Source: Peribacillus kribbensis DSM 17871
GTDB taxonomy: Bacteria > Bacillota > Bacilli > Bacillales > DSM-1321
Direction: 5' to 3'
DNA length: 64,000 nt
Assembly: GCF_000430765.1 (NCBI RefSeq)
Contig: NZ_KE387241.1
Span: 1 to 64,000 of the forward strand
Shown in pieces: positions 49,839 to 58,696 of the stretch; within the stretch, counting starts at the first letter, position 1; each line of letters begins with the position of its first letter. A model generated the notes under the pieces. It made no database searches, had not been told where the DNA came from, and saw only the letters and a program-made list of their open reading frames with translations. The position numbers and the translations under genes were made by a program.

Positions 49839-50034
49839 TACTGAATATCGCATAAATCAGCCAAGCGGTACTAAGTCCAAGAACCGAGACCAAGTCCTCT
49901 TTTCCTAAGTTTATAGAGTAATCAAGTATAAATTGAATAAGTTCCTGCAGGCTCACTCCAGCTACAGCGTTCTCTATAAGAACCAGAACCGCCAAGGAAG
50001 CAGCGACCATAATACTGACTATAGTTTCCTTCAC
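49816..50034 (-). CDS. Small two-span protein, possible germinant receptor D subunit
   Basis: 72-residue membrane protein with two spans (about 4-24 and 47-64) and a basic tail KKTKKQN. Small two-span D proteins have been described next to gerA-family operons, where they modulate receptor activity. Size, topology and position fit; orientation is convergent to the A-C-B operon rather than within it. The start is GTG at 50034 with AGGCGG upstream. The assignment rests on context, since the sequence itself is poorly diagnostic. Confidence 0.55.
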   Translation of the reverse strand: MKETIVSIMVAASLAVLVLIENAVAGVSLQELIQFILDYSINLGKEDLVSVLGLSTAWLIYAIFSKKTKKQN

Positions 50035-50112
50035 TATTTCGGACCGCCTTACTTTTTACCTAGTATGTGTTAAATCGCGCTGCTTTATGATTATGCACTT
50101 TTAACAAAGAAA

Positions 50113-50135
50113 GACTGTTCCCATGAGGAACAGTC
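50113..50135 (-). terminator. Terminator of the YflT-type gene
   Basis: GACTGTTCC pairs with GGAACAGTC around CATGA and is followed on the minus strand by TTTCTTTGTT. Confidence 0.8.
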
Positions 50136-50151
50136 CCAAACGCGTATTCTA

Positions 50152-51132
50152 TTAAGCAATAGGATCATCAGGGTTATGATCTCTTCTTACCGGCCGGCCT
50201 TCATGGGTCGCGTTTGTATCCGTGACAATGCTGTTCCGGTCAAAAGGATTCACGGTACCCTCATGATTTTGAGTGGCGTCTACCATAGGCTTTTCTGCAA
50301 GGAGCGGATCCTTCGTCTCCTCAAGCAGATTTGCCGTGTCCTTCTCAGTTTCATCATCCAGACGGTTTGTACGGTCCATAAACCCGTCATCATCTGAAGA
50401 AATGGTTGTCCGCCCTTTCTGAATACGCCCCTCAGTCTGAGCGGTATTTCCTGAAAGTACGGAATTATTCCGGCGTTCCCCTAGGCCCGTCCCTTCAGAG
50501 CTCAGCCCCTCCATGCCTGAATCCAGGGTCGTTCTGTCTGTTTCCATGGTATGGACCCGGTCTGGATCACCTGACCCCAATACTGTTCCATCTGTTGTAC
50601 CGGCCCTGTCCAGATCTCTTGATCCCAAGTCTGCGCTGCCAGGATTGAGCACGCCCGATCTGTCACGTTCCATCGTACCCGCAGTCATTCCTCTGCGGCT
50701 ATCCGCATCGACTAATACTAATATCTTTCCGGATTTAAGGTCGCTTTCATATCTTTCCGCCTCTTCATCCGGGATTCCCATGCCAATCAAAGCTCCTGCT
50801 ATACCGCCAGCTCCAGCTCCTGTAGCAGCGCCCGCAATGGTTGCCGCAATAGGACCTGCTGCGAGGATTGGGCCAATTCCAGGAATGGCAAGAGCTCCAA
50901 CACCCGCAAGGAAACCGGTCAGGCCGCCAAGCACACCGCCCGTCGTTGCCCCGGCTGCCGCTCCTTCTCCCGCTTTCGTGCCGGTTTCATCGGTTATCTC
51001 CCTGGCCTCTTCAGGATCTTTGGCAATAACAGATATCTCATCTCGTGCATATCCCTGTTCCTGTAAATCTTCTACTGCTGCAATTGCAGAATTTCCATCA
51101 TCGTAAACACCAACAACTCTCTTATTCATCAT
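50152..51132 (-). CDS. YflT/GsiB-like general stress protein with long acidic tail
   Basis: 326-residue protein. Residues 1-55 are the YflT (general stress 17M) domain, VVGVYDDGNSAIAAVEDLQE, followed by a glycine/alanine-rich hydrophobic region (about 55-118) and a short beta segment GKILVLVDAD near 135-144. The last 180 residues are a hydrophilic, probably disordered tail with repeated DLGS-, DR- and TD-type motifs. AGGAGG precedes two adjacent ATG codons. A sigma-B-like promoter lies about 40 bp upstream. The biochemical role of this family is not known. Confidence 0.8.
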   Translation of the reverse strand: MMNKRVVGVYDDGNSAIAAVEDLQEQGYARDEISVIAKDPEEAREITDETGTKAGEGAAAGATTGGVLGGLTGFLAGVGALAIPGIGPILAAGPIAATIAGAATGAGAGGIAGALIGMGIPDEEAERYESDLKSGKILVLVDADSRRGMTAGTMERDRSGVLNPGSADLGSRDLDRAGTTDGTVLGSGDPDRVHTMETDRTTLDSGMEGLSSEGTGLGERRNNSVLSGNTAQTEGRIQKGRTTISSDDDGFMDRTNRLDDETEKDTANLLEETKDPLLAEKPMVDATQNHEGTVNPFDRNSIVTDTNATHEGRPVRRDHNPDDPIA

Positions 51133-51168
51133 TTATACCTCCTAAGAAAATTTGGCTATAGAGTATCA

Positions 51169-51192
51169 TTACCCGATGAGGAGCAGAATAAC
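51169..51192 (-). promoter_or_regulatory. Sigma-B-like promoter of the YflT-type gene
   Basis: On the minus strand GTTATT, a 12-bp spacer, then GGGTAA. The -10 fits GGGWAW; the -35 is weaker than GTTTAA. Confidence 0.45.
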
Positions 51193-51273
51193 CCTGATTG
51201 TCCCCATTGTCGAAAAGTTCCATGTTTGCCATAATGAGAAAGCTGAATAATCTAATGCAGCGCAGGTTCTCTG

Positions 51274-51696
51274 CTATTCGGAATCATCTCCACCCCTCCG
51301 CCTGCCCCCTAGATCTGCAAGCAGGTGAAAAATAAAACTTGGCCCTTTCAGCCCCAGTTTGTCCAAATTTTCCAGAATACCTGCCCCTTCATTTCCAATC
51401 AGAAAAAAAAGGACAGCCGACCTTGTATATTGTCCTGTGTTTCCCATCACGATGTCGAGCTGATTGGCCGCTGTCAGCAGGATAAAAAGGAGCGGCTTTG
51501 CGGCCGCTGTCCGGAAGGATTTTTCCCATGAGAACGTCCCTGTAAAAAGCATGGCCGCATTTTTTGTGACACCTTCACAGCAGGTCAGAATAAATAAAGC
51601 AAGAACAAAACGGTCCAGCCCGCCGGCGAGATAAAGGGCTGTATGCAATAATCCAGAATGAATGCCTTCCCAGTTAACTATGAATAACGGATGCAC
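51274..51696 (-). CDS. Phage-holin-family protein (Phage_holin_4 type), orphan
   Basis: 140-residue membrane protein. Three hydrophobic segments lie at about 15-40, 45-60 and 68-85, and the block SAVLFFLIGNEGAGILENLDKLG (about 93-115) is the conserved region of TcdE/BhlA-like holins. The C-terminus is charged (GGRRRGGDDSE). The GTG at 51696 follows GAAGGGGG and is preferred over an in-frame start 30 bp upstream. No endolysin or other phage gene is adjacent, so it is either a relic or a domesticated holin acting in protein release or spore formation. Confidence 0.72.
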   Translation of the reverse strand: MHPLFIVNWEGIHSGLLHTALYLAGGLDRFVLALFILTCCEGVTKNAAMLFTGTFSWEKSFRTAAAKPLLFILLTAANQLDIVMGNTGQYTRSAVLFFLIGNEGAGILENLDKLGLKGPSFIFHLLADLGGRRRGGDDSE

Positions 51697-51821
51697 AGCA
51701 ATTCCCCCTTCACAAAGACAGAACATATGTTCTTGAATCTATTATAATGCTTTTTGAAGGTTCAGCCGGCTCCCATTTAGTGTTCGATTTATCCTGCTTT
51801 TTGTCTGAATAAAAGATGATC

Positions 51822-52166
51822 CTAGATCATTCCAAGAGCCGTGGCAATCCGGGCTAAAGCCTCTCTCTTTTTTTCATAATATTTGGCCTTCTTTATCCCA
51901 AGCTCCATATAAACCTCCAGATCTGTGGGATCATGATTGCTCAGGAACTTTTTTTCGATTACTTCCCTTTCCAAAGGGTCCAGGGACTGCTCAATCGCCC
52001 TTTCCATCTGCTGCACCTTCAGTCGGGATTCCTCGTTCATTTCTCTCGAATTCGGAAAAAGATTTGCAAAGCCAGCCCTCTGCCGTTCTTCCAGATTGGC
52101 AAGCTGTATTTTAAGTACCGTATAATTTTTCAGCTCTGCTATCACCAGCTTATATATCTGCTCCAT
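51822..52166 (-). CDS. ArpU-like phage transcriptional regulator, orphan
   Basis: 114-residue, helical, DNA-binding-like protein. The C-terminal part (DPTDLEVYMELGIKKAKYYEKK) matches the sigma-70 region 4-like helix-turn-helix of ArpU-family late-phage regulators. GAAAGGAGA precedes the ATG. It is followed 125 bp downstream, on the same strand, by the holin gene, the order seen in the late regions of Gram-positive phages, but no structural phage genes are present. Confidence 0.68.
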   Translation of the reverse strand: MEQIYKLVIAELKNYTVLKIQLANLEERQRAGFANLFPNSREMNEESRLKVQQMERAIEQSLDPLEREVIEKKFLSNHDPTDLEVYMELGIKKAKYYEKKREALARIATALGMI

Positions 52167-52307
52167 CTATAAGTCTCCTTTCTTTTTTTACTAGGACAAT
52201 TTTCATAATTTCATTTACTATTTTAATTTTATTACAGAAATCCTACTAAAAACAAGAACACTTGTTCCTGTTTTTATCTCATTTGGCTGGCTGAGTTTGT
52301 CTTTTTA

Positions 52308-52390
52308 TTTGGCTGTTTTCACAAAATTTTCGGCTTTGGAAGAAGGTGGTTGTCGAATTTTTAAAAAAACAGCAATCCTTTAGAAAGAGA
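52308..52390. repeat. Dispersed repeat family 2, copy B
   Basis: TTTGGCTGTTTTCAC, GGCTTTGGAAGAAGGTGGTTG and CAGCAATCCTTTAGAAAGAG correspond in order to blocks at 9148-9246. This copy is shorter. Together with 52391-52460 it forms a 350-bp non-coding stretch in which I see no other feature. Confidence 0.5.
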
Positions 52391-52460
52391 CTTTTATTTA
52401 AAATAACATCCCCTATATCCTTGGAGCCTATAAGGGACTGTTTCCACTCTGCATCTATTA

Positions 52461-52515
52461 AAAAAGGCTGATTGAAAAGAAGGGGTGTTCACCCCTTTCG
52501 TTCCAACCAGCCTTA
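52461..52515 (-). terminator. Two-tier terminator of the C39-like gene
   Basis: Outer AAGGCTG/CAGCCTT pairing encloses an inner AAGGGGTG/CACCCCTT stem; the minus strand ends in TTTTTTAATAG. Confidence 0.75.
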
Positions 52516-52520
52516 TTTGC

Positions 52521-53309
52521 TCATTCCGTCATGGTGACAGCCTGACTGCCCATCTGCTCCCAAGCCTTGATAAAGCTTTCCTTAGGCAGCTTACTGTTCT
52601 TATGCCCATACGGGTCATTTATATAAATATGGTCCTGATCGTACCCTGTGATCACGACACTGTGCTCTTTATACGTTACTTTAATTGGGCCAAGCGGAGT
52701 ATCCCAGGCAACAAAATCATTGACTGGCGCAAAAATCGCAGTCGTAATGATCCAAACCGGCGACCCTTTTCCGACCTGTTCAATAATCTGGTCGAATGGC
52801 TTGCCTGTCAAGTCCATGACTCTTCCGCCCGCATATTGCTTTGCAAGCTCTGCAATGGGGCCATGGTAAACCCCGAGGCCGGGTCCATCCTCCATATTGC
52901 CCACGAAGCCGCTGTTAGGATTACCCTTTTTCCCTGATGTGTAGGTCAGAGGGACTCTCTTAATGGCCTTTGCAAGGTCGTTCTTTGATACATGAATTCC
53001 CCGGTAATTCATCAGCATTGCAAGGCTCGTCACTTCACAGCCATTATAAAGCCTTGGTGCATCCATCTGATTTAAGATCGGCACATCAAGCATCTGGGTA
53101 TCAGGCACCTTTTCCTGCTCCTCCTTTTTGATTTGATCCACTTTTGTTTGTATCTTATCTTTAATGTTCTTTACTTCATCCTTTGCCTTTGCTTTGGCTT
53201 CATCAGCAGCGATTATATTTTTTTCCGGCTGATTTCCACTCGAAGAACATCCTCCCGCAAATAGCAGCAGTCCGCAAAGAACAGCAGGTATTTTTAGATA
53301 GCGCTTCAC
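52521..53309 (-). CDS. C39-like cysteine peptidase lipoprotein
   Basis: 262-residue exported lipoprotein. The signal peptide ends with lipobox FAGGC and Cys21. A lysine/glutamate-rich coiled-coil linker (about 38-66) leads to a papain-like C39 domain with Cys91 in YNGCEVTSLAML, His near 222 in EHSVVITGY and Asp near 238 in INDPYG. Such proteins are thought to be extracytoplasmic peptidases or peptidoglycan-associated enzymes; the substrate is unknown. The start is GTG at 53309 with AAGGAG at 7-bp spacing; the ATG codons upstream lack such a site. Confidence 0.78.
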   Translation of the reverse strand: MKRYLKIPAVLCGLLLFAGGCSSSGNQPEKNIIAADEAKAKAKDEVKNIKDKIQTKVDQIKKEEQEKVPDTQMLDVPILNQMDAPRLYNGCEVTSLAMLMNYRGIHVSKNDLAKAIKRVPLTYTSGKKGNPNSGFVGNMEDGPGLGVYHGPIAELAKQYAGGRVMDLTGKPFDQIIEQVGKGSPVWIITTAIFAPVNDFVAWDTPLGPIKVTYKEHSVVITGYDQDHIYINDPYGHKNSKLPKESFIKAWEQMGSQAVTMTE

Positions 53310-53407
53310 TTGTCTGCTCCTTATCATGGCATTTTCATATGGATATTTTACCATAATATTTGTCGGAATCTGTCCGAAAGTACTGATTTTTTTATTGGAA
53401 GTTGTAA

Positions 53408-55240
53408 TCAGGGATTCTTCAGCTGACTATTAAATAGTCCGGAATAATAGCCTCCGAGGGCCAGCAATTCATTATGTGATCCGCTTTCCATGATTTGTCC
53501 TTCATTGAGTACTATAATCTGATCAGCTTTCTGAATCGTATTTAATCGATGCGCAATCACAAAGCTGGTTCTGCCTTTCATCAGCCTTTGAAGGGCTTCC
53601 TGGATTTTCATTTCGGTAATGGTATCGATGCTGCTTGTAGCCTCGTCCAGGATCAAAATTTCGGGATCCGCTAAAATTGCTCTGGCAATTGATAGAAGTT
53701 GTTTCTGCCCCTGGCTTATTCCGCTTCCATCCTGCTGAAGCATCGTATCATACCCCTCCTGCATCCTGGTGATGAAGGAATGTGCATTCGCGAGAACTGC
53801 CGCTCTTTCGACTTCTTCGTCGGTCGCCTCAAGCCTGCCATAGCGGATGTTTTCCCTGATGGAACCCTGAAATAAGAAAGAGTCCTGGAGAACAAAACCC
53901 ATATTCTTTCTCAGATCCTCTCTTTTCACCCTGCTTATATCAATGCCGTCCAGAAGGATTGAACCGCTGTCTGGATCATAAAACCTTGATAATAGGTTAA
54001 TGATGGTGGTTTTGCCTGCACCGGTTGCCCCGACGAAGGCAGTCATTTGGCCTGGTTCTGCTTTAAAGCTTAAATTAGAGACCGTGTTTCCTTCTTTCTC
54101 ATAAGAAAAGGAAACATTTTTAAACTCCACTTCACCAATTACAGAGTCCAGGGGAAGGGTCAAACCTTCGTTATGCGCTTCCTCTTTTTCATCGAGGATA
54201 TCAAAAACACGCTCTGCACCTGCAATAGCCGAAAGGACGGTATTGAACTGGTTTGCGAGGTCATTCAACGGCCGGGTAAACTGCCTGGAATATTCGGCAA
54301 AAATGACGATTGTTCCTATGGAGATGTGTCCTTTGTAGGCAAGAAAGCCTCCGATTGCAGCTATGACTGTAAAGCTTAGATTGTTTAATCCGTTCATTAG
54401 CTTGGGAATGAATCCGGAGTAGGAGGCAGCCCAGAAGCCGGCCTCTTTTAGCTGTCCGCTTTTTTCGAGGAACTGCCCGATCACATTTTCCTCCTGCGAG
54501 AAGGTTTTGATAATCCGCTGGCCAGAAATGGTTTCTTCAATAAATCCATTCAGCTGTCCCAGATTTATCTGCTGCAGCTTATACAAACGGCCTGTCCGGT
54601 TTGTGATCCACTTCATTCCGGTAAACATCAAGGGGACGATGATAAGTGTCAAAATGGTGAGCAGCGGGCTCAGCCAAAGCATGACAGCCACAGTCCCAAT
54701 CAAGGTCAAGAGGCTGGAAATCACCTGGATCACCGAGCTGTTAAGGGTGGAGCTGACGTTTTCAATGTCATTCGTCACCCGGCTCATCAGCTCTCCATGC
54801 TGCCTCTTATCAAAAAAAGGAATAGGGAGGTTATGCAGATGAGCAAAGAGCTGAGTCCTCATCTTCGAGACTGTCCCTTGTGCGATGCCGATCATCCAGT
54901 AGTTCTGCAGAAAGAGAGATAGAGAGGTCAGCACATAAATAAAGGCCAAGCCTCCCAGCAGAAGCAGGATGCCCTCATTTTTTCTCGTCACGATATACCA
55001 GTCAATAGCTTTCCCTGTCAAAAATGGGCCAAGCAGCGATAAGACTGAGCTGATAATCACCATGGCAATGACTAAATATAACTGCCTGGAGTTTTCCGCA
55101 AGATATCTCCACAGCCTTTTAAGGGTTTGAGACTGATTCTGCGCCCGCGGCTTTTTCCTTGAAGGAGCCTTCGTCTGGGTCAGTTCCTCTTTCTCCAAAA
55201 TCCGTTTATACCGAAAGGGTTTAGAAAGATCTTTGGGCAT
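53408..55240 (-). CDS. yfiC: ABC exporter half-transporter, YfiC-like
   Basis: 610-residue type I exporter subunit: an N-terminal charged extension (about 1-50), six spans (about 55-330) and a nucleotide-binding domain with Walker A GATGAGKTT near 400, ISQGQKQLLS near 500 and ILDEATSSID near 520. The signature motif reads GISQGQ, not LSGGQ, which in heterodimers often marks an asymmetric ATP site, although the Walker B Glu is kept here. It overlaps the preceding subunit gene by 20 bp and has AGGAGG before the ATG at 55240. With its partner it likely exports drugs, lipids or peptides. Confidence 0.83.
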   Translation of the reverse strand: MPKDLSKPFRYKRILEKEELTQTKAPSRKKPRAQNQSQTLKRLWRYLAENSRQLYLVIAMVIISSVLSLLGPFLTGKAIDWYIVTRKNEGILLLLGGLAFIYVLTSLSLFLQNYWMIGIAQGTVSKMRTQLFAHLHNLPIPFFDKRQHGELMSRVTNDIENVSSTLNSSVIQVISSLLTLIGTVAVMLWLSPLLTILTLIIVPLMFTGMKWITNRTGRLYKLQQINLGQLNGFIEETISGQRIIKTFSQEENVIGQFLEKSGQLKEAGFWAASYSGFIPKLMNGLNNLSFTVIAAIGGFLAYKGHISIGTIVIFAEYSRQFTRPLNDLANQFNTVLSAIAGAERVFDILDEKEEAHNEGLTLPLDSVIGEVEFKNVSFSYEKEGNTVSNLSFKAEPGQMTAFVGATGAGKTTIINLLSRFYDPDSGSILLDGIDISRVKREDLRKNMGFVLQDSFLFQGSIRENIRYGRLEATDEEVERAAVLANAHSFITRMQEGYDTMLQQDGSGISQGQKQLLSIARAILADPEILILDEATSSIDTITEMKIQEALQRLMKGRTSFVIAHRLNTIQKADQIIVLNEGQIMESGSHNELLALGGYYSGLFNSQLKNP

Positions 55241-56957
55241 GCTGCAGCTCCTCCTTTCCAAACTGAGATTGAAAGATCTGCTGGTACAGCTGGGATTCTT
55301 TAAGCAGTTCAGTGTGGCTGCCTCTTTCAAGCAGCCTTCCCTCTTCCAACAGCAATATAGTATCCGCTTCTAAAGCGGTGCTTATTTTTTGAGTGATTAT
55401 AAAAATCGTACATTGATACTCTTTGATCGCATGAAGCAGAGCTGCCTCCGTTTTCAAATCGAGGGCGCTTGTGCTGTCATCCAGCATAAGGATCCGGGGC
55501 CTTCTTACCAATGCCCGGGCAATGGAGAGCCGCTGTTTCTGACCGCCTGACAGGTTGACGCCCTTTTGGCCAAGCATCGTATCATATTGTTTGGGCAGCT
55601 TAAGGATGGTCTCATGAATCTGGGCAGCCTTAGCTGCCTTCACGATTTCCTCCATGGAAGCATCCTCCTTGCCCCAGGCAATATTTTCTTTTATGGTGCC
55701 GGTAAACAGCAATGCTTCCTGAGGGACATATCCTATTTGTTTTCGCAGGGTTTTGATTTTATAGGTGCGCAGATCCTGGCCATCTATAAGAATGCTGCCG
55801 CCTGTTGCATCATACAAGCGGGGAATCAGCTGGAACAGGGAGGATTTCCCTGATCCTGTCGCCCCCATGATACAGACGGTGCTCCCTGCCGGGTAAAAGA
55901 AGGATACATCCTTTAAGATCAAGGCTTCTGAGCCGGGATATTGAAAGGATACCTCATGGAACTCTACTTCACCCGAAATCCTTTTATCGCCCTCAGGTCC
56001 CGCATCCTTCATTTCGTTCTCAGTTTCCAGGACATCGGAAATCCTTCTGGAAGATGCCCTTGCCCTTGAGAAAGCTGCGATAATAAAGGATAAAGGGGAA
56101 AAGGCAGCAGTAACCCTTGCTGTATAATTGACGATAGCCACGACCTCACCTACCCTGGCACCATGGACAGGCAAAAGCTCACTGCCAAGCCATAAAATCA
56201 CCATCAGGCTGATATTCATGACAAAAAGCAGGGAAGGATTGACTGTTTCCATCATCCTCAACACATATACGGTCCTGGATTTTAATGAATCGTTTGCCTC
56301 ACCGAAACGGCTTCCCTCATAATCCTTTCTCAAATAGGCTTTGATTAGCCTGATTCCGATCAGATTCTCCCTCATCACACTATTCACATTGTCCAGCCTT
56401 TCCTGCACAGTGCGGAATAACGCACCGCCCTTTTGCATGATCCAGGCCAGGAAAAGGATCAAAAATGGAATGACCGCTGCAAGGACAAAAGCAAGCTTAT
56501 AGTTCACAGTAAATGCCATGGCCGTGGCGCCGACAATCAAGAGAGGCGCCCGCATCATAATTCTTAGTCCCATAAACACTGTATTCTGCAGCTGAGTTAC
56601 ATCATTCGTCATCCTGGTAATCAGGGATGATGCTGGGAACTTATTAAAATTCGCAAAAGAAAAGGACTGGATTTTTGAGTAAAGCTTTTTTCTTACATCA
56701 TAAGCAAAGCTTTGACTGACATGGGCGGCGTAAAACGAATTGACGATCCCGCCGAGAAAGGCAAAAAGAGAAATACCAATCATTACCGCTCCCCACTTCA
56801 GAATGACCGGGGGATCCTTTTCCACAATTCCATGATCAATAATTTTCGAAATGATCAGCGGCTGCCATAGCTCGACAGCCAGCTCCACCAGCATAAAAAA
56901 TAAGGCCACCGCCGCAGAGGCGCGATATGGCTTCAAAAACTTAAACATCGTTCGCAT
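55221..56957 (-). CDS. yfiB: ABC exporter half-transporter, YfiB-like
   Basis: 578-residue partner subunit with six spans (about 15-310) and an ATPase domain: Walker A GATGSGKSS near 365, signature LSGGQKQRLS near 465. The Walker B segment reads ILMLDDSTSALD, with Asp in place of the catalytic Glu, so this subunit holds the degenerate site typical of heterodimeric exporters. The start is uncertain: ATG 56957 follows GGTGGGGG, while ATG 56999 has a weaker site. First gene of the pair. Confidence 0.83.
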   Translation of the reverse strand: MRTMFKFLKPYRASAAVALFFMLVELAVELWQPLIISKIIDHGIVEKDPPVILKWGAVMIGISLFAFLGGIVNSFYAAHVSQSFAYDVRKKLYSKIQSFSFANFNKFPASSLITRMTNDVTQLQNTVFMGLRIMMRAPLLIVGATAMAFTVNYKLAFVLAAVIPFLILFLAWIMQKGGALFRTVQERLDNVNSVMRENLIGIRLIKAYLRKDYEGSRFGEANDSLKSRTVYVLRMMETVNPSLLFVMNISLMVILWLGSELLPVHGARVGEVVAIVNYTARVTAAFSPLSFIIAAFSRARASSRRISDVLETENEMKDAGPEGDKRISGEVEFHEVSFQYPGSEALILKDVSFFYPAGSTVCIMGATGSGKSSLFQLIPRLYDATGGSILIDGQDLRTYKIKTLRKQIGYVPQEALLFTGTIKENIAWGKEDASMEEIVKAAKAAQIHETILKLPKQYDTMLGQKGVNLSGGQKQRLSIARALVRRPRILMLDDSTSALDLKTEAALLHAIKEYQCTIFIITQKISTALEADTILLLEEGRLLERGSHTELLKESQLYQQIFQSQFGKEELQHAQRSF

Positions 56958-57220
56958 ATTAACATGCCCCCACCCATGATGATTTTTATAATTAGCCATC
57001 CTAATATCTCGAATCTCAACTATTAACTACCTATAATAATCATACTCCCGTTCCCCCGCTTTTTACACAAAAAATTCTCTGTGACATGGGAGAAACGCTT
57101 TGGGGATTGTCCCCATTTCCCAAGAATATTTCCCGGATGTTCTACTGGCGCGAACGGACACCATCGCTTTATAATGTAGTTTACTGATAATTATAAAAAT
57201 ACCATATTGGGGGTAGGTTC

Positions 57221-58183
57221 ATGTACCAAAAAGCAGCAGAGGATGTGTGGGAAGGCAGGATAGACAGTACGTTTGATAAGGCAATGTTCCGGCTGCACCA
57301 GGGCATCCGGAACTTAGACCTGCAGGAGAATCCAAAAGATATTCCTACAGGAAGCATCGGGTTCCTGGGTTTCAAATGTGACGAAGGAGTCAGAAGGAAC
57401 CAGGGAAGGACCGGCAGCCGTGAAGCCCCTGACCTTTTGAGGGAAAACCTGGCTTCCCTTCCACTTCCGCAGCAGGCCACCCTTTATGATTTCGGCAGCA
57501 TCATTTGTGAAGAAACCTCTATGGAGGAAGCGCAGAAGGAATTGGGAGAGGCCGTCGCCAGGCTTCTGCAATGCGGTATTTTTCCCATCATACTGGGCGG
57601 CGGGCACGAGACCGCCTTCGGGCATTATCTTGGCCATAAACAGCTGGATCCTTCATGCAGCCTCTCTATTCTGAATATCGATGCTCATTTTGATCTCCGC
57701 CCCTACCAGGACAGTCAGACTTCGTCCGGAACCATGTTCAGGCAGATCCTGGACGATAACTCGAACGCGGCTTACTTCTGTACCGGCATCCAAAAGAACG
57801 CCAATACAAAGTACTTATTCGATACGGCTGAAGCTTATGGATGCGAATTTATATATGAAGAAGAAATCCACCAGGATTCCTTAGCCAGTTCGATTAAAAA
57901 GATGGAAGCCTTCATTCGTACACGTTCCTCCTGCATGCTGACCTTATGCTGCGATGCCATTGAGGCCGCCCACGCCCCTGGCGTCAGTGCCCCTTCTCCC
58001 TTCGGCCTGCATCCGAAGCACGTCCGGGCCATGCTTAAGGCCCTTGCCGGGAACCCCTGCGTTAAGAGCTTTGATATTTCGGAGATTAATCCATCCCTTG
58101 ATGAAAACGGAAGGACAGTAAAGCTTGCCGCCCAGTTGATTTACGAAGTTATTTTAACAAGACTTTGTCCGCCTTCTCATTAG
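57221..58183 (+). CDS. hutG: Formimidoylglutamase (HutG)
   Basis: 320-residue ureohydrolase-fold Mn enzyme that converts N-formimidoyl-L-glutamate to glutamate and formamide in histidine degradation. Metal-site motifs are GGGHETAFG (His129) and NIDAHFDLRP (Asp154, His156, Asp158). The third motif is TLCCDAIEAAHAPG, where the family pattern SxDxD has Cys243 in the first Asp position but keeps Asp245. APGVSAPSPFGL supports HutG over arginase or agmatinase. A G-rich ribosome site precedes the ATG. The rest of the hut pathway is not adjacent. Confidence 0.82.
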   Translation: MYQKAAEDVWEGRIDSTFDKAMFRLHQGIRNLDLQENPKDIPTGSIGFLGFKCDEGVRRNQGRTGSREAPDLLRENLASLPLPQQATLYDFGSIICEETSMEEAQKELGEAVARLLQCGIFPIILGGGHETAFGHYLGHKQLDPSCSLSILNIDAHFDLRPYQDSQTSSGTMFRQILDDNSNAAYFCTGIQKNANTKYLFDTAEAYGCEFIYEEEIHQDSLASSIKKMEAFIRTRSSCMLTLCCDAIEAAHAPGVSAPSPFGLHPKHVRAMLKALAGNPCVKSFDISEINPSLDENGRTVKLAAQLIYEVILTRLCPPSH

Positions 58184-58191
58184 AACAAGAA

Positions 58192-58230
58192 AAAAGGAGC
58201 ATATCTCAAGACAGGGCATGTGCTCCTTTT
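58192..58230. terminator. Bidirectional terminator
   Basis: AAAAGGAGCA pairs with TGCTCCTTTT across a 19-nt loop between convergent genes. Confidence 0.72.
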
Positions 58231-58234
58231 AGTG

Positions 58235-58696
58235 TCACCTTTTCACAGGAAACCTCATCACTTTTTCGCCATCCCAGACCTCCCCTGTATCTTTAAATCC
58301 AGTCCGCTCGTAGAGTCTGCAGGCTGTATGGTTTTCAGGAAAAACGGTGAGTCTGATCTCCTTGCATTGCGGGAAGCGGCTAATCACATAGTTCATCATT
58401 TCCTGAAGCGCCTCTCTTCCATATCCTCTGCCCTGATATCTCGAATCGATAAAAAAGCCATTGATCCAATACATATCTTCGGTATTTTCCTCAAAGGCAT
58501 GCATGATAAAACCAACCATTTTAGCATCTTTATAGATAGCAAACGGAACATATTCCACTCTTTCACCGTCAGGCCTAATATAGACCTTCGCAAGCGAAAC
58601 AGCTGCCAGCGGCACAAACTTCGACTGACTTTTCTCCACATTGAGTGAAAGGCATTCAAGCCAATTATCCCTCGTAACCTGCACCAGCTTAACCAT
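58235..58696 (-). CDS. GNAT acetyltransferase (BltD-like)
   Basis: 153-residue N-acetyltransferase. The acetyl-CoA binding motif A is RYQGRGYGREAL at about 87-98, and the C-terminal NHTACRLYERTGF is typical of spermine/spermidine acetyltransferases such as BltD. Polyamine N-acetylation is therefore likely but not certain. CTGGAGGGG precedes the ATG. Monocistronic. Confidence 0.8.
   Translation of the reverse strand: MVKLVQVTRDNWLECLSLNVEKSQSKFVPLAAVSLAKVYIRPDGERVEYVPFAIYKDAKMVGFIMHAFEENTEDMYWINGFFIDSRYQGRGYGREALQEMMNYVISRFPQCKEIRLTVFPENHTACRLYERTGFKDTGEVWDGEKVMRFPVKR

Noticed and set aside
51274-52166. Prophage region
   Set aside because: Only a holin-like and an ArpU-like gene are present; no integrase, terminase, capsid or tail genes and no attachment repeats were found.
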